A stretch of 64,000 bases of DNA from Uloborus plumipes. Its lineage: Eukaryota; Arthropoda; Arachnida; Araneae; Uloboridae. The number at the start of each line of letters is the position of its first letter. Positions within the stretch are counted from its first letter, which is position 1. Below, in pieces: positions 44,772-55,697 of this stretch. The DNA lies in assembly GCA_038373865.1 (NCBI GenBank), contig JAXGGA010005227.1:1-64000 (forward strand). The letters are read 5' to 3'. The notes under the pieces are model-generated. The model searched no databases. It was not told where the DNA came from and worked only from the letters and a program-made list of their open reading frames with translations. Both the position numbers and the translations under genes were made by a program.

Positions 44772-46230
44772 CAACAAAAATAGAACAAGATAAATAACAG
44801 GGTACAATACAAAAACAGCAAGACAAAGAACATACAAAACACAGAGATATGAAAAGATGACTAAACGAAACAAACAAAAATAAAAAATAAATAAATAAAA
44901 ATAAGAGACAAATTCACTAAGTGAATCAAAAGGTGTGCGCAAAAATATTATGGGCAAAGATCACGTGTTGGACGGAAGATTGTATAAAAGGGGTAAGTGA
45001 GAGAAATTTAATGAGAGGATGTCATGCATAACAAAAGAAAGTGATTAAGGGTGAATTTTAGTTTAGGTCGGGGAAGAGCAGGGTCCTGTTGGCTTCAAGA
45101 AAGTTCGTTGAACTCACGAATATTTTAGGTTAAGATTAAGGTTACACTAGAAGAATTCAAACTTTTTTATCTAGTTCAGAGGTATTTCACCTTTTACCAT
45201 TTAGGCCGCCTTGAGAGTACTGTTTTCTTGAAGGAACCTCCTAATTAAAGAGCAGAGAAAATAAGACACCACAGTTTACTTCTGTTTAATTTTACAAAAT
45301 TATCATGCATCTTTATTTTATCACAATATAAACAACTTAATAAGATAGTAAATAATAAGGAAGCAAAAATGGGATTTACAGTTTCTCTAAAATGAGCTCT
45401 GAGTAATAAGCAAAAAAATAATATTTTTAATTATAAGCAAGTTGCTTTAAAATAATAGTAGTAGTAAAAATATTAATGATATCTTAGCTGTGATTGATTT
45501 TTGTGGCATTGATTACATCTGTAATAACATTATTTCCATTAAGTCTTTTTATTTTTGTTTAACTTTGTTTGTCTAACAAGTAGACAAACAAAGCCTTGCC
45601 TTGAAGCATTCAATATTTTGCAAAAATTAAAATGTTTGTTCTTCCATCAGACAAATGCATTTAAATCGAAAGTGCATTGTAGAACATGTTTCTGAAAGCT
45701 TGTTTTTTTTTCCTAGTTACCCTCTTATTGAAATACGAAATCTTAAAGTCTGCCTAAATTTTTAAGAAAAAACGCCTAATTTAGCGAGTTTCAGTCAATA
45801 ATGGCAGACATCTTTCACGTGATTTGTGGATTAATGTTTTGCACATGCTGACTGTGAAATAGCGTAATCAATTTCGCGCCAAGTCTTAAAAACTTGACTT
45901 TTATTTATTTATTTATTTATTTTGAAAATTTCGTGAAACTTAAAGACCTCGTATCTTTGTAACAGGCAGACAAGGGCAAATAATTTTTGGTGCAAAAATA
46001 TGTCTCGAAATGCTCTTTCGATTGCTTCCAATTTGAACCTTTTTCATTCTTTCACTACAAGGAACATAAGTTGATGATCTTTGGTTTAGTGAGGGGAAAA
46101 AAATAAAAAGATCTAACTTTCACACACAAAAGCAGCTCAAATTCGAATGCAGGTTATTTGTTTAATTCGTCTGCCGATGCATTTCTCTAAGTGCTATCAA
46201 TTATGAACGCGGGAAAAATGGCCACTCCGA
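44772..46230. other. AT-rich intergenic
   Basis: It contains a perfect 13-bp stem CTTTGTTTGTCTA with a 5-nt loop at 45563-45593, ATAA/TTTA simple repeats at about 44880-44905 and 45900-45920, and no gene that I can support. Confidence 0.45.
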
Positions 46231-46234
46231 GATA

Positions 46235-46545
46235 ATTTGCATTACTTCTGCATCGCGTGCGGCGCTTACTCCAGCGCCGAATTTCGTTCGGCGGCCGACT
46301 CCGCCAAATTTCCTCTCTGGGAAAACAAGCATGAGAATATATCAGTTGGAGGACCGGCGTTGCCATGGCAACAGCAGCGGCTCCCACTGCGCAGGTGCGG
46401 CAGGATCGAAGCCATTCAGGACTTTGGCGCCATCGTAGCGCCTGTTGCGTTGCGTGCGGGGACCGTTTTTTAATTCCCGAAAAAAGATAATAGCGGTGCG
46501 TGCGTTGGCATGGCAACGTATGCCTCAACACATACTCGGTTGATG
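46235..46545. promoter_or_regulatory. GC-rich, CpG-containing promoter candidate with a perfect X-box
   Basis: This is the most GC- and CpG-rich non-coding block in the window outside repeats. GTTGCCATGGCAAC at 46359-46372 is a symmetrical RFX X-box; GTTGGCATGGCAAC at 46504-46517 is a second, imperfect one. CTGCGCAGGTGCGG (46388-46401) resembles an NRF1 site. Complementary frames span it, which is typical for CpG-rich non-coding DNA. It may be the promoter of a gene whose exons are small or outside the window. Direction unknown. Confidence 0.45.
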
Positions 46546-46646
46546 AAGGTGCAGAGAGCAAAATATGTACAATATATGCTCATATATGTTTCTTAAAAAA
46601 TAGTTTATCCATGAATGATATTTATCTCTTCACATTTATCAATCTA

Positions 46647-47320
46647 CTAACAGTACTCGCACGGCGATGCCCGTGCAATAAATGTAAAGGAAGTCAACTG
46701 AATAAATTTAAATTCACTCCAACCCTCTGAAAAGTACAATTATTGTTCGATTATTTCTTCAATTCAAATGTGCTCCACGACCTTTTAAATTCCACTAAAA
46801 ATAATGTTAAAGTTTAAATCAATTCGCCAAATAAATCAAAAAGACATTAAGTGGGAAACAGGGGATTTTAATTACTCAAATTTTGTCAATTTTCAAGGCT
46901 TAACTTAACCCATTAATGCCTAGCGTCCCTTTTTAGGGACGGTCCAAAAGGCGTCTGAATTTTCCAAAAATGAGCATTTCAAAAAAAATAATAGTGTTAA
47001 ATTTTTACTTTGGTATTATTTCAATTCATTATTAACAGATTGCAGCACATAACCGTTAGAATCTTTGGATCCAACGGTCCAAATATATTTTCCAAATATC
47101 GTTGGAAAAAAAATGTCAGGTATTAATGGGTTAATAAGCAAATTTAAACCACTATGTAACTTCAGGGACGAAAGAGCAGTTTGTCTGGAAAATAAATCTT
47201 GTGCTTCAGTTTTGCATATAGAATTAAGCCTTGAAAATTGACTAAATTTGATTAATTAATATGTCCTGTTTGAATTATCGGAGATAAACGTGCCAAAACT
47301 TTTCTTTTCAGAAAAAAAAA
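46647..47320 (-). mobile_element. Helitron H1/H2-family 3' fragment, minus strand
   Basis: In reverse it ends with the hairpin GCACGG-GCATCG-CCGTGC (46659-46676), then GAGTACTGTTAG, a mutated CTAG. The body matches H1 (TCAGTTGACTTCC, TTGGCGAATTG, TCAATTTTCAAGGC). It is 5'-truncated near 47320 and interrupted by a TTAA MITE. Confidence 0.75.
46909..47130 (+). mobile_element. piggyBac-like MITE nested in the Helitron fragment
   Basis: TTAA flanks it at 46905-46908 and 47131-47134. The ends CCCATTAATGCCTAGCG and GTCAGGTATTAATGGG are inverted. The hairpin GTCCC-TTTTTA-GGGAC lies just inside the left end. H1 provides the uninterrupted Helitron sequence at this point. Confidence 0.83.
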
Positions 47321-50300
47321 TGAGCCTCATGTCCAAAAATATTTTCAGGCTGTTTTTTTTTTTTTTTTTTAAATCTTGGAAACACCGCAATGCTACATAC
47401 GAGTCTTCAATAGTGTACGTAGATATTCAGTCAAGAAACACTTTCCATATTATTTATCTTTGTTCAAGTTACATTGACAGACATAACTAAGATTCCAAAT
47501 GAACTGAAATATTCTTCTAATATATTAGCATTAATGTACATTAATTTTTCTGAGAATGCACCTTCCCCATTTTTTTTTTCATTTCTCGATATAGTGATAA
47601 ATATGGATAAATAAAGATGCATTCATGCCTATAAAAACAACTGCTGCTGCCGCTCAGCTCTAGTGTTACCTTGGCGAAAATTTATTCATAGTTGGCGAAC
47701 GCTTACTGACAACACCAGTTCAAAGGGTTAAATAGAGTATGGGAGGCGCGGAACGTTTCTCCATCGCGTTCCCCATTTCACTCCACCCCCTCATGGGATC
47801 CAGTTTCTATCCCCCTCTCTTTTTGGGGGGAAGGAGGGGGGAGCAGTTGCGAACGCAATGACACTCACATAATGCATATATGGGCGTGGTTCTCTACTAG
47901 CTGCCGCGAATAAACATGTAATTGATGGAGAAAGTAATTAGTATGGGCAGAAATTTTTCACTATACTCTTTTCTGCAGAATTTTTCCTTAAAAATGAATT
48001 AGGGATAATGTGATAATGTAAAAATAATAAGCAGTCAGCCTTACGTATAATAGCCACTAAAATGTTCCTTTGAAAGGCACATTAAAGGACTATAGCAAAA
48101 ATTTGAAAAAATCGAAAAATAATTATTATATTTATTTTTTTTTTTTTTTTTTTTTGGAAACTTTAAAAAGGAAAACAAAAACCGCCTCAGTTTAGTTATG
48201 TCTTTTATTTATTTATTTGGAATAGAGAACTATTATCACAAGCATATATTAAACAGCTCGTCCACGACATCCAGAGACTGGTTTTCTAGACGGATGATAT
48301 CTAATAAGTAAAACTAGTTTCTAGCCGTTGCTTGTTTTTTTTTTTTTTTTTTTTTTTTTTGTGTGTGCATGTGAGTGTCACTAAAAAAGTTGCTTACAGA
48401 TTCAGAAGTATTTTTTCAACCTACATTTTTACTACACATAAATATTATTAGATGCATGTAGATGTATGTGTACATCATAAAATTTGTAAAATTTCTAATG
48501 TAACCCTTTTATATTAATTTTTATTGTAAAAGCTATATTTCCTTTAATTTCACTAAGTCAAGCGCTTTCGAAAACGTTTTCCAATTCTTATTCAAAACGA
48601 GGACTGTTCCTCATTTCTGAGTGAGAGCTAATAAACAGGTCACCGGCATCCTACATGGTCATAAATAGTGCAGAAAACTAAGATAAACAATTCATACTCT
48701 ACTGAGTTTGAAATTCTAAAATGAATAAATATCTTTCCGTTAAAAAGTAAAAGTAAACTCAACAACGTTTTAATTACACAAATTTACAAAAAAAAAAAAA
48801 AAAAAAAAATGAAGACATGTTTTGAGGTTTCTATAAACCAAGTTGTCAAAGCCATGGATGGGACGAAAATTCATATGACAAATTTATGTTTGTTTCTTGT
48901 GACCCCAAAACTTGTGTCTGCTATTATTGATGAAAGTATTGCAATTAAAACCTTATTTAGTTTACTTTTACTTTAATAAATCTGTTTTTTTTAAATCTCC
49001 GAGGTCTGTATGCAAAAGTTAAGAGCCTAGAAAAAATTAAGGAATAAAAATAAAGATCCTTCGCCACTGTAAAGTGAACGACATAGGTATTGGGTGTGTA
49101 TGTCAACAAGCACCCAAGGAGTATGAAAAAAGTGAATGTTCTCGTTTTTAGCATGATTTATTTGAATGGAAAAGTAATACAACTGCTAAAACGAAAGTAG
49201 GTAGACATTGGTTTTCCGAGTATTAACTACTAACTGATTAATTTTAGTGCAGGACCTCAAAAAGAAAATTCAGAAAACGTGACACTGATTCTCTCCCTTG
49301 CTCTTAATGTTTTCAGTAATTTTCAAAGTAATGTAAGTGCTAAAATGAAAGTTGGTAGACAGATTATTTTCAAGCAAGAACTACTACATAGTAGTTTTTA
49401 GTGTAGTTGCTCAAAGAACAATTTAAAAACATGTATGTATACGGAGTATATAAGGAAAAGATTCATGATGGCTACTACGAACTTGTTTAAAAGTGGCACT
49501 TAGTTCAGTATGGTTGTTTTTAATGTTTTCGGTAACACGCAAAATAATATAGATTATTTCACCATTTACTTCATCATTGCTGTTCAGTGTTTTATTGTTT
49601 CAACTAAATCTTGCGTGTCATTTTTTATCTCAGTTTCAATTTTTATACGTTTTCTATACCAATGTTGGTAATTCAAATGTGAACCTGCCATTTCCACTTC
49701 TAAACTTTGGATACTAATTTATATCAGTTATGAGTAAAAAGTTACAAAGTTTGGTTCTATCGTCATGAACAATATCAATTTTAATGTATTTTCCTAACTG
49801 CTTTCGTAAGAAGTTCTTTGAAAGAGATTCATAGTATACTTTTTCTTTACCTATTTACTATGCGAATCGCAAACTGTGGGAGGTTTTCTCTTGTAATTCA
49901 GTCAATATTTCAGTTTATGTCAGAAGTTGTGCAAGTGCGTGATAGAACTTCAGCTTCGATTTTAACATTTTTCATTCAAAGCTAATAATAGTAGTAATGT
50001 ACTAAATACACGAAAAAGAGCAGATTGAGAAAATACGTATGATACATTTCAAACGTATTAACATAATTTTATTCAATTTTTGAAATTCAATTTCCTAAAT
50101 TACGAAGCCATTACTTTATAATATTTATTTCAATCTTTTGCAATAATTCAAAAAAAAAAAAAAGATTTCCCAAAGAAACAGACCATTTCCAGAATTGAAA
50201 CACTGAAATCGAACAATTTTCATTACTTTGAAACTTTTTCGTCACGGAAATCATTTAATAGTCCCTTACAGTCATAAGAATTTGAAATTGCTTTTATCAT

Positions 50301-51062
50301 TTTCATTAACTTTGAAAGAGTTTTGAGAAGCATATCAATTTCTTCAACGTAATTTGTTGGATGAACATTAACGTCACCCATCAAACTTCCACCTCCATTT
50401 GATTCATATGACTTCCATTATGTCAACGCAAGAAAATGAATAGTGTTTTTCCAACAATGAAGCTTTTAAAATGAAAATCATAACATAAATAAATCTTTCA
50501 TGTTAAAAATTGTTTTCTACTAGTCATCTCTGTGGGCGGATACCTGATCCTCTTTTAATAACAAAGGAGCTTTTAATGTTTCAAAAAATATGCCATTCCG
50601 CAAAGTTTAGGGAGAAAAGTGATTTATATAAACATGACGCGGGGCAGGCATGTCATTTTTGACGAACAGAAAGTTGGCAACAGGTGGTATTACCGTTACC
50701 TGGACGACTCGAACGACAACAAACGATTCCAGGCTCCAAAAGTGGTGCGGTATCTGTTACCAAAGCAATAGCTCCGCGGATCAATCGGGCGATGAATAAC
50801 CATTGATTTCCGTCGTCTCTCTTTGTGTTGTTGTTCCTTTTGCAAAATCGACTGATCCAATCAAGGGTGACACGCATGAGGCGGCACCGAATTGGGGAAG
50901 AAATTTTAACTTGTTTGTATCGTGGAGCAGAAAATTAAAATACTTGTATTGCTTTTGAAGATGTGACACGAGATATCCGACACCAGGTACCGTGTTTACC
51001 GATTCCGTCCTGCCTCCATTGTGAACAGCTAATCACGAATCTTTCTCCAAGTGGACACTTTA
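47321..51062. other. AT-rich intergenic, several homopolymer tracts
   Basis: T or A runs occur at about 47355-47370, 48138-48155, 48338-48360 and 48787-48809. A weak tandem pair of about 160 bp (AAAGTAATACAACTGCTAAA against AAAGTAATGTAAGTGCTAAA) lies at about 49168-49360. 50640-51010 is less AT-rich, with overlapping minus-strand frames at 50653-50969, but no domain is recognisable. Confidence 0.4.
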
Positions 51063-51765
51063 TGACTTCCAATCTCGTTTACTTTTTTTTTCGAGGAAGC
51101 AGCCCTACTTAAATAATGAATTCTGGTGCAGGAGGTTTGCACCAGAGTGGTCTCAAATTGACAATTGATTTTGCTCTCTGAAAAACATCGTTTCTAACAA
51201 TGTCCCTCACCATGTAATAACATGAATAGAATCTTAAATATTTTTTCTTCAATTTTCAATTAATCTAAAAGCACTTCGTGCATTTGAGTGCTTATTTCAT
51301 TACACAAAGTAGAGATTTGTATTATGTTTATATAAACTGTTTATAACTTTAAAAAATGTCATGTATTAAAAACATCTAGTTGCAAAATTAGTTGAAGTAT
51401 ATTGCTTCGTGACTTCCAACCTTCTATTAAAATAATAAATGAGGGTTTGTATGCGGTTTACCCCACCATTTTGGTCCCTATTTGAAGACCTCCAATTGAC
51501 TTTGTATTGATAGCTCTCTGAAGACTATCAGTTTTAACAATGCCCACTTCCATCATCTAAACATGAATAAAATCTATAGAATCTTAAATATTTTATCTTT
51601 AATTTTCAATCATTATAAAAGCAAGGGACTGCTTATTTTACTGTACAAACTAGAGAGTTGCATTTATGTTTCGATAACAAGTTTGAACTGCATATAATTT
51701 TGAAAAAGTCATCTAAAAACATTTAATTGCAAAATTAATTGAAGCATTACACTTCATTACTTCCA
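51063..51765 (+). repeat. Tandem duplication, two units of about 345 bp
   Basis: GACTTCCAATC begins a unit near 51065, recurs near 51410 and again near 51755. Between these, TTGACAATTGATTTTG and TTGACTTTGTATTGATAG, ACATGAATAGAATCTTAAAT and ACATGAATAAAATCTATAGA, and AAACATCTAGTTGCAAAATT and AAACATTTAATTGCAAAATT align in order. Non-coding. Confidence 0.75.
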
Positions 51766-52877
51766 ATCTTCCTCTAAAGTACTAACTACAAATTTCTCAA
51801 TGCAAAAAGTTTCATTTTAATCGAAAATATTTGTTTAAAAAAAGAAATAAATGCTTCTAATTAAATAAAATTTGAAAATTTTAATGTAATAATATTTAAA
51901 TTAAGTCTTCATATTCTCTAAAAATTCTGAAAAAACATTAATTTGTTTAGCTTTTCTCAAGACGGTAAGAAAAAAACTGAATAATAAATACCAGTTGTAG
52001 TATTCACCTCAAGGTATGATTATGAAAGCTGGAACACATGAGTTCTTCTCTGTCTCGGTAGCCAGTTGCTCGGACCTCTCTCCGAAATGTATGTACGGTG
52101 TTTGAAGTCAAAATAAAAATTGGGAAAAGTTCTTGAAAGTGATCACTTTAACTGCAGTAAAAACAAAGAGAACGTAATTATTATAACACTAGTTAAATAA
52201 AAAAGCTATGTTAGAAATTTTAAACATCTTTCTGTTATACATGTGCAGTAAACATTTTGAATTAACAAAAGCAAAGCATGTTAATCACTCATTAATCTAA
52301 AAAATACCATTTGTAGATTTTTCTTATCGGTGTAAAATGAAATTGCTTCAACTTTTCTCAATCAAAAACTTTTTTTCTCTGTTTCTTTATTATTGAAGCA
52401 AAAAACAAAAATTATGCTCAAAATTTCTGTCACTTTCTTGATTGTATTTATTTCTTTTTAACGCCAGTGTTGTTTTAGATTTTAAAACGCTTGCATTTCT
52501 CCCATAGTGGCTAATGTTAAGAAATTATTTAATTCCTCAAAAAATGTACTCAAAATTATCAATTTTTTTCCCGTACATGTTTGATGTCATAATCTCTTCT
52601 CAAAAAAGTTTAAAACTTACGCGCATATGATCAACACTTTCATTGTAAAAAATACATTTGCATTTTAGCTGAATACACTTTTTACTGAGCAGCACTGAGA
52701 AAAAAAATATCGTAAAAGTCAAAAGCAATTCAGCACTCTTAGAGCAGAACGCTAAATTCAGCATAACAAGTAGCATTGAAAAAATAAGTGTGAAAGAAGA
52801 TAAAATTACTAAGTACTGAACATTTCAGAGGAGTATAAATGAATTTGAGCATTTTAATTGAAAGCAAATGGCTTAAA
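51766..52877. other. AT-rich intergenic
   Basis: No gene or repeat recognised. Confidence 0.45.
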
Positions 52878-52935
52878 CCGGTGGTTTCCAGCCTGTGGGG
52901 TGCGCCTCCATGAGGAGGCATAAAATAATTTTTTG
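52878..52935 (+). mobile_element. hAT-type terminus fragment
   Basis: CCGGTGGTTTCCAGCCTGTG followed by GGGTGCGCC and GAGGAGGC resembles the common hAT terminus CAGTGGTTCCCAACCTGTGG. No matching right end was seen. Confidence 0.45.
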
Positions 52936-52950
52936 GGGTGCGCAGCTGTA

Positions 52951-54503
52951 CACTGAAAAAAAAAAAAGCTGTTTTTACAGTATAATACTGGCAGCAGACG
53001 TTCCAGTTTAAAACTGTAAAAGCGCAGTAATCTTAATACTATTATAAATGCGAAAGTTTGGATGTTTGGATGTTTGGATGTTTGGATGTTTGGATGTTTG
53101 TTCCTCTTTCACGCAAAAACTACTGAATGGATTTTAATGAAACTTTTACCATAATGTAGCTTATACATCAGAATAACACATAGGCTATAATTTCTAACGA
53201 TATTCGAAAAAGTTTGATTGGTAGCGCTTTTTTCATTCCAATTTAAGGTACATTTTTCGCATAAATCCACGAAGGCTTCCAGCAAAGTAATTCAGTATTT
53301 AGTGCATCATCTCAACTCCCTGTCGATAGCTAGAATTGCGTATATCATTTCCGCTTTTTGCATTAAATGTTCAAGGCTTTTCTCAAGTCAAATCAAAAAG
53401 TATTTTTTTTTTTCAGCTTCATGGTTTTTACATAGACATTGGAAACGAACGCGCCAGCTCTTGAACGGACTTTTACTCTATGATTTGTATTTTAAAACAT
53501 TAGTAGATTGTTCACGGCGTCAATTATTTTCTCGAATTTTGTAAATATGTGTTTTAGAGTATCGGTAACGTAACCGCTAGAAGAGATTGGCAACTAATAA
53601 ATGGATTAGGTTCATTATTTTCGAATTTGATGGAGCTTTAAATACAACTTAACGGTATTTCTTAAATTTCTTTGCTTTGATTGGTCACTTTCTCTGGTAC
53701 TTATAATAGGGCAGTTCCTTAGTATCCGATTGAACAGGAATTTTGCCAAATTTGCTGCAAGATTTTAATAACTGAGATTCTCGGCGATTTTTTCAACTGA
53801 CGCCTATTTTTGTGCCGAAGACTACGTAATAATACTTTACTTTTTACACGACGTAACCAAAATAAACCGATTATTGTCTGATATTTATCAACTGCAGCAA
53901 AATATCCATCATCGATATAATACTCCCACATTTGAAAAGTTCAGGTTTTTTTCTTTTGTTTTCCGATTCCGAATGTATCCATTAAAAACCTTTTTAAAAT
54001 TATGTCAAAAAGTAAAGTAATCCACATACTAAATTAATAAAACCCTTAAACAAGACTAAAATTACCACTAATTTGCATTTTTGCATAAATAACTGCTAAA
54101 TGTTCCCTATTAATTTCGAAATCATTTAGAACAAAAACTTTTAACGTCATTTTGTGGTCAGCAATAGTATCTCAGAATTTGACAACTATTTCTCTGTGAC
54201 AAAAATTAGTGACATAATAATACTTAATGTATTTTCATAAAGTAAGTAGGGGAGGAAAATTATCCTAGGTATCCCAAAACAGTTACGCAAAAATTTGGCG
54301 ACATTTTAAAAATCGCCAAGCGGTGTGTTCTGAGTTCTTTCAGTTCAGGAAAAAAAAACAAAGGTGAGTATATAAATTGTTTCTCAATATTATTATTGAC
54401 TCAGGCAACGCCGGGTATTTTTGCTAGTAAACTATAAAACTAGATTTTTTAGTTTATCACTGTAAAACTAGCAATTTTACAGTTTTTACTGTAAAATTTG
54501 CAA
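52951..54503 (+). mobile_element. TIR element with ACTGTAAAA repeats, split by a Helitron
   Basis: It begins CACTGAAAAAAAAAAAAGC after TA and holds repeated TTTTACAGT and ACTGTAAAA motifs. It matches the element at 60757-61644. The Helitron 53031-54427 is inserted in it; the host sequence resumes at 54428 (TAAACTATAAAACTAG), as in the intact copy's GCTGTAATAAACTGTAAC. The right end is cut by another Helitron 5' end at 54504. Confidence 0.65.
53031..54427 (+). mobile_element. Helitron H3, 1.4 kb non-autonomous
   Basis: It starts TCTTAATACTATTATAAATG after an A, then an array of GTTTGGAT octamers (53058-53098) and ACGCAAAAACTACTGAATGG. It ends GGCAACGCCGGGTATTTTTG with CTAG (54424-54427) before T. 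The 108-codon frame at 53218-53544 shows no RepHel motif. Confidence 0.8.
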
Positions 54504-54973
54504 TCTATATAAATGAATATTGGTAAATGTGTATATGGGTATATGTGTGTGTTCCCTAAGATCTCAGAAACTACCCGGGAGATTTGGCTGAAATTTTCAC
54601 CGTTTGTTCCTTTTGGTACTGGGAAGGTTTAGAGACCAGTTTCAACAAAATCCGATGGGTAGTTATTTTTTTATTTCAAATTTAGACCTGATTCTGTCTT
54701 TGTAATTTCAATTTAAAACTCCATTTTCGAAGTCTTTCATCAATCCAATCGAGTATTTAGTGTATCAACTCAACTCTCTGGCAGATAGTTGGAATTGCTT
54801 GCTACCGTAAATTTGGCGATCTTTTAAATCGCGCTAAGATTGAGGGGTAGCGATTGCGCTGCAAAACCGCCATTTCGTGAAAAAAAATTCTCAATTGAAT
54901 TTTGAATTAAAATCCCCCTTTTCTTGCATTAAAATCACTTGAGTCCTTTTCTTTTAAATTTAATAAACACTAA
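54504..54973 (+). mobile_element. Helitron 5' fragment
   Basis: TCTATATAAATGAATATTGG after A, then GTGTATATGGG and CAGAAACTACCCGGGAG, is a typical Helitron 5' end. The 3' end is missing, cut off where H4 copy 3 begins. Confidence 0.55.
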
Positions 54974-55697
54974 CTAGGTGACCCGTGCGGAATTCCGCAA
55001 AAAAAAAAAAAAAAAAAAAAACTCTAAACTTAAAATTTAATACGACAATTTTTATTGGTTTCATTTGCACAACATCGCCATCTACTGCCGTCGTTCTGAC
55101 AACTTTTCAAAGAGATCAAAGACACGTTCACTTTTACAACTACTACAAAAGTGATACCCTATATTAAAATCAAATACCCAAGGCTACTACTAAACTAAAT
55201 ACTAACGTTATCGCAAAACTACCATAGTATTTTGAAACATTAAAAGTTACAATTAAGGTTTACCGAGCTAAGCCTTAGCTTGAAATGTCGCATTTAAAAT
55301 TGATTTGAACAACAATGTAACGATTTTAACGTTTGAGCAAAAAATTTGACTTTTTCAAACTTCAATCGCTTATAAGTCGCTTAAACGTGGATTTTCGAGA
55401 TTCTCGTTACGCGGCGCTAGCGGAGAAACGTTCTAAAGAACGCATTTTTTTTAATCTTTCGAATGAAATCAAAATGGAGACGATACGACAATTATTTCGC
55501 TAGATAGAGTCAATTCTGTGCCCAAAAATTGAAGTTCGAATAAAAAACGAACCGACACTTTTTAGAGGGTGGGTCTAATTTTCGTCAATAGCCCGCGGGA
55601 TAAGCTTCAAAATCATAAATTTTCTTGCAATTCGATAAAGAAATGAGCGAGTTTCGACCGGGTATAGGATTCGGCTTAGAGAAATAATATATGGAGA
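54974..55697 (-). mobile_element. Helitron H4, intact minus-strand copy
   Basis: In reverse it starts TCTCCATATATTATTTC (55697) and ends GCGGAATTCCGCACGGG, TCAC, CTAG (54974-54977). It aligns with 38489-39231 throughout and shows the uninterrupted sequence at the point where the 1767-3591 element sits in the first copy. Confidence 0.86.
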
